From assembly GCA_041392475.1 (NCBI GenBank), contig JAWKLZ010000001.1, positions 3,038,001-3,102,000 of the forward strand: a DNA stretch of 64,000 nucleotides, read 5' to 3'. The translations under genes were made by a program, and so were the position numbers. The stretch comes from Chitinophagales bacterium. GTDB lineage: Bacteria; Bacteroidota; Bacteroidia; Chitinophagales; UBA2359. Positions within the stretch are counted from its first letter, which is position 1, and every line of letters starts with the position of its first letter. The notes below the pieces were generated by a model. That model was not told the origin of the DNA. It saw only the letters and a program-made list of their open reading frames with translations, and did not search any database. Positions 54,690 to 63,184 of the stretch are shown piece by piece.

Positions 54690-55066
54690 ACTAGTACCAT
54701 TTTTAGAGCAAATGTGAACACCTAATGAGAAAAAATCTTTTTTTAAGAAAACCTTAACACTTAATTTCCTTTATTAATGATTGAAGATAAAGTTTTTACC
54801 AACATTTTTACACCTATTTTTATTTTTCAATCCAGCGAAATTAAGATTTTTTTTTAAAAAAAATCTCATCTCCTGTTCACTAACTTCAAAAAAGTGATAC
54901 TAAAAGATGAATGGATAGGCAAGAACGATGGTTTTTCAATTCTATCTATCAAACTTATTTTATCACTCTTTGCGGCAAGGAACTTCTTTTGGTAATTGCA
55001 TTTAGTTGCTGCAGAAATTAAATGCGATTCAAAAAGCTTTCTTCTGCAAAACAAAAAATTAAAATC
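54690..55066. other. AT-rich divergent intergenic region
   Basis: No gene is seen. Very AT-rich with long A and T runs (about 54840-54865). It must hold the promoters for the sigma-partner pair (minus) and the crystallin-like gene (plus). I could not pick a convincing -33/-7 pair. Confidence 0.4.
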
Positions 55067-55405
55067 ATGGCAAATTCTAACTGCTGGGTACAATTTTGGG
55101 AAAATGACTCCTATGATGGTAGGACTGATACTTACAATAATGAACAAAGAGTAAACAATCTTAAAGATGAACATTATGACGGTTCTTCAAAAGACGAATA
55201 TCATTCTTACAACTCTTTAAAAACTGGTCCCACTGGTTATCTCATCGCATTTGATGGACTCAATTTGACTGGAAACAGCATCACTTTTGGTCCAAACTCA
55301 AATGTACCGCACCTTGACCAGCATCAGAGAGGTTCGCTTGGGTCTTGGCAAAATAGCATTGGGAGTTTCATCTTATTGGATGGCGCACCTGAGACGCTTG
55401 ACTAA
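55067..55405 (+). CDS. Small beta/gamma-crystallin-like protein
   Basis: 112 residues from ATG 55067 (MANSNCWVQFWEND); a 15-codon upstream extension is Lys-rich and less likely. The sequence has the crystallin pattern: aromatic-rich WVQFWENDSYDG start, a middle YLIAFDGLNLTGNSITFG and a final SLGSWQNSIGSFILL strand. Microbial crystallin domains often bind calcium. No signal peptide. Lies between ECF module 2 and a T9SS protein. Confidence 0.6.
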   Translation: MANSNCWVQFWENDSYDGRTDTYNNEQRVNNLKDEHYDGSSKDEYHSYNSLKTGPTGYLIAFDGLNLTGNSITFGPNSNVPHLDQHQRGSLGSWQNSIGSFILLDGAPETLD

Positions 55406-55549
55406 AGACTTCCAATAAAATAGCTTTCCTATTCGGAGCAGAGGCTTCTGAAATTTTTGTTTTGAAAAGAAGTTGATAGTGAATAAAATCGCCCCTCTTT
55501 AAAGGATAATATTTCAGAAGTCTATTTCAAGATTTCATTTAATTTAGAC

Positions 55550-55684
55550 TCTATACGAAAGATTAAAGGCAAAGGCAAAACATCTTAAACCATTAGCAAC
55601 AAACAAATTAATTAAAACCGAGATAAATATTTGGTTATAAAAAAATATTTACCTCTTTTGTCTTTCGTCCAAAGTCCAAATTTA
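55550..55684. repeat. Diverged hairpin element with GTCCAAAGTC end (copy 3)
   Basis: Ends TCTTTCGTCCAAAGTCCAAA like the elements at 20930 and 26884; the left end (TTAGACTCTATACGAAAGA) is a degraded inverse. Between 55406 and 55748 I see no gene. Confidence 0.45.
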
Positions 55685-55748
55685 GTAGACCTTCCTAAAA
55701 GGTAAATACCCAAACAAAAGAACTAAAATTACAAAAACACAGATTATC

Positions 55749-57365
55749 ATGCAAAAAAAATTTTCACCAATCATGCTTTTATTTTTTTTAATGAGTGCTT
55801 GTTTTCTATTCAACAACTCAAAACTACTTGGTCAATCTACTCTTTGCGATATTGAAATATCTTCTAAGGATGGCAATACTTCCACAAATAATATTAAGCC
55901 TCAAATATCCAATGAAAACATTATTTGGCAAGGAAGTAACGAAACCACCAGTCATATCTATCAATACAATGGCAACCATGTCACCAATATATCAGCACTA
56001 TTTTCCAGTTTCTTAACCTCCAACGAAAACCATCAAATAGACGGCAACAACATCGTATGGCATGCCTTAAAAGCAGGAAAGGCTCATATTTACTTATATG
56101 ATGGAACAACAGTAAAAGAGATATCAAGTCAAGATAGCAATAACACTAAATTCAACTATGATCCTCAAATAGATGGCAACAATGTAGTCTGGGCAGGTGT
56201 ACCTCCAGAAGGTAGTGAAGGACAAGATCACATTTACCTCTACGATGGCATCCATGTCACCGAAATATCATCATTGGATGGAAATACCTCTACCCAAAAT
56301 GTTTTGGCTCAGATAGATGGCAACAACATCGTTTGGAGGGGAAATGATGGATTTACCAACCACATCTACCTCTACAATGGCACTCACATCACTAAAATAT
56401 CAGCAAGTTCAACCAACAATAATTCTCCCCGAATAAAGAATGGCATCGTCACATGGAGCGGATACAATGGAACAAGCACTCAGGTCTATCAGTATGAAAT
56501 TCCCATATTGGTTTTGAAAAGGGAGGAACTACCAACGACCAACAGTGCTGGACAGAAAATCTACATTGCCGAAGTTTGTGGAGGAATAAGCTCAAATTTT
56601 GTTTCATCAGGCGGTTTTGCTAGTATCAATGAGTTCCCCTCCGAAAATGCAGGCTGTATCCAATACCAAGTCGTATATACCAATTCCACAGACTGGACGC
56701 TGACTGTTATAGACATTAACGAATGTACTTCACTGATAATTAATAGCTTAAAATTTCCCAATATTCCGAGTTACACAGTCACACCCGAAACCTGCCCTGG
56801 TGAGGAGAATGGAGCTTTCGCTATTGAGGTAGAGGGCGGTGACAGTGCTTGTGAAATTTATACCTACACTTGTACTGGTCCTGCAGGATTCAACCAAACT
56901 TCAACAGGCAGCGCAACAAGCATAGCTTTCACTGATTTGGCATCGGGCTCTTATGATGTAAGAGTTACAGACTGTGCAGGAACGACTACTAAACAAAACA
57001 TCTATGTAAGTCGTGCCAATAGTGGCGGTGGCGGTGGCGGTAGAGGTCGTGGAAGAAGTGGAGGCTGCAAAACGGCTGGGGGTGATGATATCAACGATGT
57101 TATCAACTTGACTGCCTATCCGAATCCTTTCTCTCAACAAACTTTGATAGAGTTTGCACTTCCAGAACCTTCAAAGGTTTGGCTTTCGGTCTATACCATT
57201 GAAGGGAAAAAAGTAGCGAAAATATTGGAGGGTGAAGCGATTGAAGGAAGTGGCTTACAACGATATGGTTTTGCAGTAGAAGAGCTGCAAGGTGGAGTTT
57301 ATATTTTGGAATTGCAAACAGAATCGGGTTTGAAGCAGTATCTACAGTTAGTGGTATTGAAGTAA
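55749..57365 (+). CDS. Secreted T9SS protein with TolB-like propeller repeats
   Basis: 538 residues. Signal peptide about 1-29. About five repeats (residues 45-250) with QIDGNNIVW and HIYLYDGTHVTEIS resemble TolB/WD-like propeller blades. Residues about 265-440 match the region before the sorting tail in the giant adhesin (IAEVCGG, SSGGFASINEFPSENAGC, EVEGGDSAC). A Gly/Arg-rich linker (residues about 423-438) is followed by a T9SS type A sorting domain (YPNPF ... SKVWLSVYTIEGKKVAKI). Exported across the outer membrane and probably surface-attached. Intact. Confidence 0.85.
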   Translation: MQKKFSPIMLLFFLMSACFLFNNSKLLGQSTLCDIEISSKDGNTSTNNIKPQISNENIIWQGSNETTSHIYQYNGNHVTNISALFSSFLTSNENHQIDGNNIVWHALKAGKAHIYLYDGTTVKEISSQDSNNTKFNYDPQIDGNNVVWAGVPPEGSEGQDHIYLYDGIHVTEISSLDGNTSTQNVLAQIDGNNIVWRGNDGFTNHIYLYNGTHITKISASSTNNNSPRIKNGIVTWSGYNGTSTQVYQYEIPILVLKREELPTTNSAGQKIYIAEVCGGISSNFVSSGGFASINEFPSENAGCIQYQVVYTNSTDWTLTVIDINECTSLIINSLKFPNIPSYTVTPETCPGEENGAFAIEVEGGDSACEIYTYTCTGPAGFNQTSTGSATSIAFTDLASGSYDVRVTDCAGTTTKQNIYVSRANSGGGGGGRGRGRSGGCKTAGGDDINDVINLTAYPNPFSQQTLIEFALPEPSKVWLSVYTIEGKKVAKILEGEAIEGSGLQRYGFAVEELQGGVYILELQTESGLKQYLQLVVLK

Positions 57366-57434
57366 AGGCTATACGATATGTACGAAACCACAAAAGTCGT
57401 CAATGCTTTTGTAGTCTATACCAACCTCCAAAAA

Positions 57435-57736
57435 GTATATTCTTGATAAACTGAGATGGTCGGCAGTATTGAGCCGTATATTCATGTAAAAAGAATGCAA
57501 TGTTGGTAATCATAGCCGTCAAGCTAAGGTTTTGTTGTTTCTCATATAGCTTTGAACAGGAAGTTTTAATAAAAAAGAAGCACATTATACACACGAACTA
57601 TAAGAAAGCTTCCTTTCTATTATTCATTCTTGTTCAAGGCCTAATGCTTATGTTAATTACTAAACTTGATGGCTATGTGTTGGTAATCTAAAAAAATCAA
57701 AGATGCGTTTTTTTAATAACAGTTTTGAATTTTGAA
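57435..57736 (-). pseudogene. pgsA 5'-end remnant (right direct repeat), interrupted by a MITE
   Basis: On the minus strand codons MNIRLNTADHLSLSRIY of pgsA are preserved at 57486-57436, with its upstream region up to 57736. The upstream region is split by a 167-bp insertion plus a 10-bp duplicated target. It cannot encode a working enzyme. Confidence 0.85.
57511..57677. mobile_element. 167-bp MITE with 13-bp inverted ends and 10-bp target duplication
   Basis: Left end CATAGCCGTCAAG (57511-57523) and right end CTTGATGGCTATG (57665-57677) are inverted repeats with one mismatch. TGTTGGTAAT is duplicated at 57501-57510 and 57678-57687. The empty site is seen in the left repeat near 49922. The ends resemble, from memory, IS231/IS4-family termini (CATGCCCATCAA...), which also make 10-12-bp duplications. 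No transposase inside: non-autonomous. Confidence 0.88.
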
Positions 57737-57775
57737 TGAATGATTTTTTGATTATTCCTTTTCCTTCAATGCAGA

Positions 57776-58537
57776 CTACACGCCATCGAAGACTTTGAAC
57801 AAAACAGGCTTGCTTGGACTTGCATCCATTTCCAAACTCGTAATTTGCAGATTGAGGAAATACTTGCCGTCTTTTACCCCATTTGGCACATAAATCATTT
57901 CGGTAATCGTGGCATTGAGTCGGGCATCGTGGGGATATTGCCAAAAAACTTTGTGCGACAACAACTCACCTCCATCTTCCTCTCTATCAACCGATGGAAG
58001 ATCGAGCAGCAGATGTTCAACGCCATTTTCGACAATGTATTGAGTAGCTTCATGGTGTAGGTAAGGAGGATTTGCGCCTGAATAGTGGGTGCGAAGTTTG
58101 AAATCGTCATTGGGAAGGGTGCGAATGACCAAAGCTTGCGGCATTTTTTTACCTGCCAAAGCCGTTACGATTTGTTCCTTCAATACAACTCGGTCACCAT
58201 TCTCCATTTTCTGTGGATAGACCGAAATCAGTTCTGCCAAAAAGAAAAACTGCTTCAATGCCCGATTGATGGTTTCACCATTGGGAGAAATATGTCCTAC
58301 ACACTCGGTATGAGTGCCATTGCCATGTGGATTGAGCAAAACGTTTTTGAAATTCACTACTCCTCCCTGCCGCACATCTCCCACAAAATCACCCGCTCTC
58401 ACAGGTTCTATCTGCAATGGCGGCGCATAAAAGGCATTGACCGTTTGCAGCCCTTCTTGAAGCGGAATCGAAATATCCATTGCTTGGTCTAAGCGAATTT
58501 GGTAGGTTTCGTTTTGGTATTGAATCGTCGTTTGCAT
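57776..58537 (-). CDS. Cyclase-family (kynurenine formamidase-like) metal hydrolase
   Basis: 253 residues. The metal-binding motif HxGTHxD..H is present as HGNGTHTECVGH (71-82) and the family start DISIPLQEG at 21-29. Members hydrolyse formamides or esters; arylformamidase of tryptophan breakdown is the best known, but the substrate here is not fixed by sequence. Single gene; it probably lay next to pgsA before the 7.5-kb segment arose. Confidence 0.83.
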   Translation of the reverse strand: MQTTIQYQNETYQIRLDQAMDISIPLQEGLQTVNAFYAPPLQIEPVRAGDFVGDVRQGGVVNFKNVLLNPHGNGTHTECVGHISPNGETINRALKQFFFLAELISVYPQKMENGDRVVLKEQIVTALAGKKMPQALVIRTLPNDDFKLRTHYSGANPPYLHHEATQYIVENGVEHLLLDLPSVDREEDGGELLSHKVFWQYPHDARLNATITEMIYVPNGVKDGKYFLNLQITSLEMDASPSKPVLFKVFDGV

Positions 58538-58598
58538 GGATTGAAGATGTTAAGGATTGGTTTGACCATTTTGATTAGCTCATAGAGAATATCATGCA

Positions 58599-59144
58599 TT
58601 ATAATATATAAAAATCCCACCATTGTTTTAATGGGTGTTTATCTCCAGGAAAGTACTTCCCATATTCTTTTATATTTTTTAACATATTCTGCAAACAATT
58701 TTTAGTAGGCCTCTGAATCTCAGACCAAGTTTTTATCAATTCAAGTGTAGATATTATCGGAACATTCTTAGCATATCTATTTGCGATTTTAATTGCATTT
58801 TTATCATCCGTAGCTAATATGAAATTGCGTTCTTCTGCAATAGCTAAAGATGCTGCTTCTCCATCATCTCCAATCTCCATAACATAAAATATAAATCTTC
58901 CCATTTCTATATCATTCTTAAAATTCACTACTTTTAGAGTGTTATTTCCCAATACATCCATAAATTTTTTATTTGGAGGATTGAGTTCCTCCAAATGTTC
59001 AATATTTAATATTTCATCCCTTTTCACTGTCTCAGAGATAAAAATATCCACAGGAAGATTGCTTATTATATCTTCTATTCTCCCGGAAGCAAGGATATTT
59101 ATTATGCAACAAGCATCTAAAATAATAGGTTTTTCAAGAATCAT
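58599..59144 (-). CDS. PIN-like domain protein (putative RNase toxin)
   Basis: 181 residues. Acidic PIN residues are visible: Asp10 (IILDACC), Glu96 (DDGEAAS), Asp113/Asp114 (ATDDKNA). PIN proteins are Mg-dependent RNases, often toxins. It is the last gene of the minus-strand run, 30 bp after the HTH-ImmA-like gene, a pairing common to toxin-antitoxin-like loci. The C-terminal ~50 residues are extra relative to short VapC toxins. Confidence 0.78.
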   Translation of the reverse strand: MILEKPIILDACCIINILASGRIEDIISNLPVDIFISETVKRDEILNIEHLEELNPPNKKFMDVLGNNTLKVVNFKNDIEMGRFIFYVMEIGDDGEAASLAIAEERNFILATDDKNAIKIANRYAKNVPIISTLELIKTWSEIQRPTKNCLQNMLKNIKEYGKYFPGDKHPLKQWWDFYIL

Positions 59145-59174
59145 TTTACGGCAAAATATTTATTTGTGCGGTTC

Positions 59175-60371
59175 TTATTTAATACTTAAATCAATATCAT
59201 TAAAATTTACATCTTTATTTACTGCATTCTCCCTTAAAGCTATAGCAATACTTCGAGCTTCTAAACGGTTTACATCTAAAAGCTTGGCAAATTTCCCTTC
59301 CGTAATAAGACCTCTGTCAAGAGCTTTTATTGCCATATTCATATAATTTAATGGATATTTCCCTCCTCTTTCTTTACTGATTTTTCTTAGTCCTAATTTA
59401 TCTTGAGCCTCTCTTATTTTTAAATTTCTACCTTTAATTTTATACTCCCATGTCCCTGTTGGTAGAAGTTTTAAATCTTCTAGTCGAATAGTTATTGTTT
59501 CGACTCCCACACCAAAAAAATCTGCTAAGGATAATAAATCTTCAACCTCAAATCTTCCTTTTTCTTTATGTCTTGCAAAATGTTTTGAAACACTATAGGT
59601 TGGCATTAAAAAATGTTTAGCATAAGATTCTGCAAGTTGTTCAGGCAAAGGCATACGACTATATTGATTATCATAATGATAGACTGTATTTTTCCGATGG
59701 ACAAGAAAATGAAGATACCCATGAGCAAGAGACCATCTTTGTCTCTCCTCAGGATGATTGATGTTTATAGCTAAACATCCTCCTAAATTATCATCGAAAG
59801 CATAAATCTCTGAAAATTTATTAGGCATTTTAATATAAAATATGCGTAAGCCTACTTCTTCCTCTAAAATTTCACGAAGCCCTCTAACAGGGCCATCTCC
59901 TATTCCTAATCTATTTCTTTCTTTTGTAGCAATATTCTGTGCAATAATTTCAATAGGCATATCAAATAGTGTATACTCTTCTGGATACCTTTTCGACAAA
60001 GGGGTATTTAAAATTTCCTCCAAGAAGTAATAATCTTGACATAATCTTTCCCATTCTTCTATTACTGGCCCTACCTCTTCATTTTCGTCTTTAGTTCTAA
60101 AATTAGCAGCTCGATATTGAACATTAAATGAAGATGATGTAATTCTTGGATTTAAAATGTCACTTACCGAAATACCAAAAGTTTGAGCTAATAATATTAG
60201 TTCTTTTGATTTGATTTTTCGTTTTCCTTGTTCAATAGCAACTATTGTTGTTCTTGAAACATTGAGTATTTCTGCTACTTGTACCTGACTCATGTTTCTA
60301 CGTTCACGAGCTATACGCAGTCGTGGACCGATTTTACTTGCATCAAGGTCTTTAATTATATTACTAGGCAT
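59175..60371 (-). CDS. XRE HTH plus ImmA/IrrE-like protein with a degenerate active site
   Basis: 398 residues. An XRE HTH at 14-70 (MSQVQVAEILNVSRTTIVAI) is followed by an ImmA/IrrE-type peptidase-like region. The zinc-peptidase motif that should read HExxH is HGYLH (217-221): both His remain, the catalytic Glu is Gly. The downstream helix with the third ligand (EQLAESYAKHFLMP) is kept. It may bind metal but not cleave, serving as antitoxin/repressor for the PIN protein. Probable binder of the palindrome at 62399-62434. Confidence 0.82.
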   Translation of the reverse strand: MPSNIIKDLDASKIGPRLRIARERRNMSQVQVAEILNVSRTTIVAIEQGKRKIKSKELILLAQTFGISVSDILNPRITSSSFNVQYRAANFRTKDENEEVGPVIEEWERLCQDYYFLEEILNTPLSKRYPEEYTLFDMPIEIIAQNIATKERNRLGIGDGPVRGLREILEEEVGLRIFYIKMPNKFSEIYAFDDNLGGCLAININHPEERQRWSLAHGYLHFLVHRKNTVYHYDNQYSRMPLPEQLAESYAKHFLMPTYSVSKHFARHKEKGRFEVEDLLSLADFFGVGVETITIRLEDLKLLPTGTWEYKIKGRNLKIREAQDKLGLRKISKERGGKYPLNYMNMAIKALDRGLITEGKFAKLLDVNRLEARSIAIALRENAVNKDVNFNDIDLSIK

Positions 60372-60389
60372 ATTTTTATTGATTGATGA

Positions 60390-61718
60390 TTATAACGACA
60401 CTTCAAAATATTCCCATTCTTTTGAATAATTTCTATACAGTTTTAGTATCCTACTTTGACAATCGTTGTTTTTAATTCCATCATAAGTATTAAATAATTC
60501 AACAACATTATCCATACTTGGATATAAATAAGTAAATTCCCTCCATCTTTCATATAATGTATCATAATTAGTGAATATGTCATCTATATTTTTTACCTGA
60601 TAACTCATATGAGTAAAATATTTTTTCTCATCAATTTCTAATAAGTTAATATCAGGCATTAGATATATAGTCTTATCTATAAAACTTGCTGCATTAATAG
60701 ACTGCCTCCTTAATATACAAGAGGAACAATAACCACATTGGTTAAGAATCTTTCGGTGAGGTCTATCACAAGATGTTGTTTTGCTAATTAAATCTGTTCT
60801 ACCTAACAACGATTTTAGCATTTCTGCCTTTGTAGTAAAAATAAAAGGATTTCATACTTTGAATCTCTTTTCAAACAAATGAGATAATAAGATGGATGTT
60901 ATATGTAATGTAATAGGATGTACTGATCTTGAATGGTATAAACCAACACCTGCTTTTGTATATGGCAAATTGAATGCGCCTATACCATTTTCATAAATAA
61001 ACAACTCATTCTTTTTTTGCAAAAAAGCCACTACTGATCCTATTAAAGCAAATACAACACCCCTAGACCTCATGTAAAAGTTTTTCTTTAAACTTTTAAT
61101 CCCTTCTATCAGTATTGGAATTTGAAATAATGATGTCTTGTCTTTCAAATCTTTAGATAAAAAATTTCGAACTTTTTTCTGTTTACCTATAGTAGGCTTA
61201 TTAGAGCCTGTACCAACTAAATAAAAATGTTTATTAGGAAACTCTCTCCTTCTTCCATACAAGCCAGCCAAAGCGTCTAACCCTCCACTCCATAAAGCAA
61301 CCTCTGAGTTCTCATCAAAAAAATCAATACCTGATAATATTTGCTCTGCTTTACGTAACTGAGTTTTACGTTTTGAAAAAGAGAAAACCCAATAACTACC
61401 AGTATTCCAAGTTAATAATTCATCAAGTAAATTAATTATTACTGAATCTTGGAAAATTTGTGGTAATCTTAAAGGTAAATTAATATGAATTTCCCTTGAT
61501 ATGCACTTCAGTTTATCCTTACAAATTCTATCTGCAGTGTAAATTGCAGTAGCTAAATCTAAAATATCGGCTGCTATGGGAGAATAATTTCTAATGCTTT
61601 CTAATTGAGAATCTCCTACTCTAAGTCTAATTTTGTCATTTTTAATATTTTTATGTTCAAAATTAACTTCAGTATATATGTCTGATATAGGTTTAAAGTT
61701 TAAGTTGAATCTATTCAT
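60390..61718 (-). pseudogene. QueC-like PP-loop enzyme (QatC-like) interrupted by an in-frame TGA
   Basis: One 442-codon frame with TGA at codon 289 (60852-60854). The N-terminal part has the PP-loop ALWSGGLDALAG (142-152). After the stop the frame continues NPFIFTTKAEM, then a zinc site Cys317, Cys328, Cys331, Cys334 (CGYCSSC) and ILRRQ, the conserved C-terminal end of QueC. QueC makes 7-cyano-7-deazaguanine; homologues also act in anti-phage systems (Qat, type IV CBASS). The extra N-terminal ~130 residues favour a defence-type homologue. No other decay is seen, so the nonsense change is recent, an error, or read through. The frame overlaps the upstream gene by 4 bp. Confidence 0.82.
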
Positions 61719-62332
61719 TGTAGTAGATCTTCTTTTAAATCAATAGAAACCTTTTTTCTACTCAATTTCCTGAGCTTTTCTACGCTATTTGTAGAATTTG
61801 ATTTGTGTGCCCACACGATTATTGTATCCTTAATTAATGGTGTAATTTCTTGAATCTTTCTTTGTATCATTGTATTATCCGCATCTTCATAATGACTTGA
61901 AGTAGTTTCTAATATTGATTTAAATGAAGTTTCGTATATTTCAGTCATATATTTTTCAACTATTTTTTTTTGTATATCATTAACATCTCCTGTAAATCCA
62001 TATTTACATTCATGTATGATTGAATGAGATACGGACATTAGTATCTCTCTAATTTTTGTTGAAAGAGTATATCCTTTTAATATTGTTTCTAACTCCTTTG
62101 TTAAAGGATGGATTTGTCTATTGTGAATCATATTTTGTTTAGCCTCAATTAATAAAGCCATTTTTTTCAAAGAGTCAATTGGCGTATTTCCTATCTTTTG
62201 AATATCTTTTTTTAATGCCATTATTATAGCATCTGCACAAATTTCATTGTCCAGTTTATCCTCACATAATAGCTTATAAGGCTTTTGATATCGTCCAGAT
62301 AATTTTGAATGTATGATGTCTCCGTCTGGCAT
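61715..62332 (-). CDS. Unknown protein, first gene of the QueC-like/HTH/PIN operon
   Basis: 205 residues, helical and Lys/Ile-rich, no recognised domain or membrane segment. Its stop overlaps the QueC-like start (ATGA), indicating translational coupling. By position it may be the substrate or partner of the QueC-like enzyme, as QatB is to QatC, but no sequence link can be claimed. Confidence 0.65.
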   Translation of the reverse strand: MPDGDIIHSKLSGRYQKPYKLLCEDKLDNEICADAIIMALKKDIQKIGNTPIDSLKKMALLIEAKQNMIHNRQIHPLTKELETILKGYTLSTKIREILMSVSHSIIHECKYGFTGDVNDIQKKIVEKYMTEIYETSFKSILETTSSHYEDADNTMIQRKIQEITPLIKDTIIVWAHKSNSTNSVEKLRKLSRKKVSIDLKEDLLQ

Positions 62333-62361
62333 AACAACCTTTTTTAAATTATTAACTAATG

Positions 62362-62393
62362 CAAAGCTAAATCAATAATGTGACATGTGCAAA
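62362..62393 (-). promoter_or_regulatory. Bacteroidota promoter of the QueC-like operon
   Basis: On the minus strand TTTG (62393-62390)-N20-TAGCTTTG (62369-62362), a perfect match to the phylum consensus, 30 bp before the first gene. A TGACATGT site (62381-62388) lies within the spacer. Confidence 0.82.
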
Positions 62394-62434
62394 TATTTTT
62401 TTCTTATTTTCTGACATGTCAGAAAATAAGAAAA
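62381..62434. promoter_or_regulatory. Operator pair: 36-bp palindrome and single TGACATGT site
   Basis: 62399-62434 is a perfect 36-bp palindrome centred on CTGACATGTCAG. A second TGACATGT (62381-62388) starts 31 bp away, about three helical turns, between -33 and -7. This is the layout of a self-repressed toxin/defence operon; the XRE protein at 59175 is the obvious candidate repressor. Confidence 0.75.
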
Positions 62435-62488
62435 TATCTACCTATGCAAATTTTTGATATTAATCAATAATCTTGACCATTCACCTTC

Positions 62489-63142
62489 TCACAACACCAG
62501 CCCCCCATCCCGCATCACCAACTTCCGATCCGCCATATTCGCCAACTGTTCGTTGTGGGTCACGATGATAAAAGTCTGTTCAAATTCATCCCGCAATTTG
62601 AAAAACAATTGGTGCAAATCCGTAGAATTGTCCGAGTCCAAATTGCCCGAAGGCTCATCCGCCAACAACACAGAAGGGCGGTTGATTAAGGCACGAGCCA
62701 CGGCTACTCGCTGCTGTTCACCTCCCGAAAGCTCATTCGGTTTGTGGGTAATACGGTCACTCAAGCCCAAAAACTCCAACAAACGATGCGCTTCTTTGAC
62801 CGCTTCCTTTTCACTTTTCCCCATCAAATAGGCGGGAATACAGACATTTTCGAGGGCCGTAAATTCGGGCAGTAGGTGGTGAAACTGAAAGACAAAACCT
62901 ATTTTTTGGTTTCTAAACTTTGCCAAATTCCTATCTGACAATTGGTTAATCACCTGACCATCAATCGTCACTTCTCCCGTATCAGGACGATCCAAAGTTC
63001 CCAAAATGTGCAACAGCGTACTTTTACCTGCACCAGAAGCCCCTACAATAGACACAACCTCCCCTTTTTGGATTTCGATGTCCACCCCCTTCAATACCTG
63101 CAAATTGCCGTATGCTTTTCTTATATTTGTTCCCTTAACCAT
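62489..63142 (-). CDS. lolD: LolD-like ABC transporter ATP-binding protein
   Basis: 217 residues from Met at 63142 (a start three codons earlier is possible). Walker A GASGAGKST 34-42, signature LSGGEQQ 138-144, Walker B LLADEPS 159-165, H-loop His196, D-loop NLDS. Matches the LolD/FtsE/MacB class; close to LolD of Bacteroidota, which powers lipoprotein release from the inner membrane. The LolC/E-like permease is not adjacent in the window, so the substrate is uncertain. Divergent from 63185 with a 42-bp gap. Confidence 0.85.
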   Translation of the reverse strand: MVKGTNIRKAYGNLQVLKGVDIEIQKGEVVSIVGASGAGKSTLLHILGTLDRPDTGEVTIDGQVINQLSDRNLAKFRNQKIGFVFQFHHLLPEFTALENVCIPAYLMGKSEKEAVKEAHRLLEFLGLSDRITHKPNELSGGEQQRVAVARALINRPSVLLADEPSGNLDSDNSTDLHQLFFKLRDEFEQTFIIVTHNEQLANMADRKLVMRDGGLVL

Positions 63143-63184
63143 AGACTTCAAGAAAATTGAAATTAAAAAAAATGTATCCGATAA

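Noticed and set aside
54866..55174. 102-codon minus-strand frame
   Set aside because: AT-rich, overlaps the crystallin-like gene and has no protein-like pattern.
57400..57594. 64-codon minus-strand frame including pgsA start codons
   Set aside because: It runs from the MITE through the pgsA remnant; a chance fusion, not a gene.
60852..60854. Selenocysteine at the TGA of the QueC-like gene
   Set aside because: No SECIS-like hairpin is apparent just after the codon and the family has no Cys or Sec at this point; simple nonsense or error is likelier.
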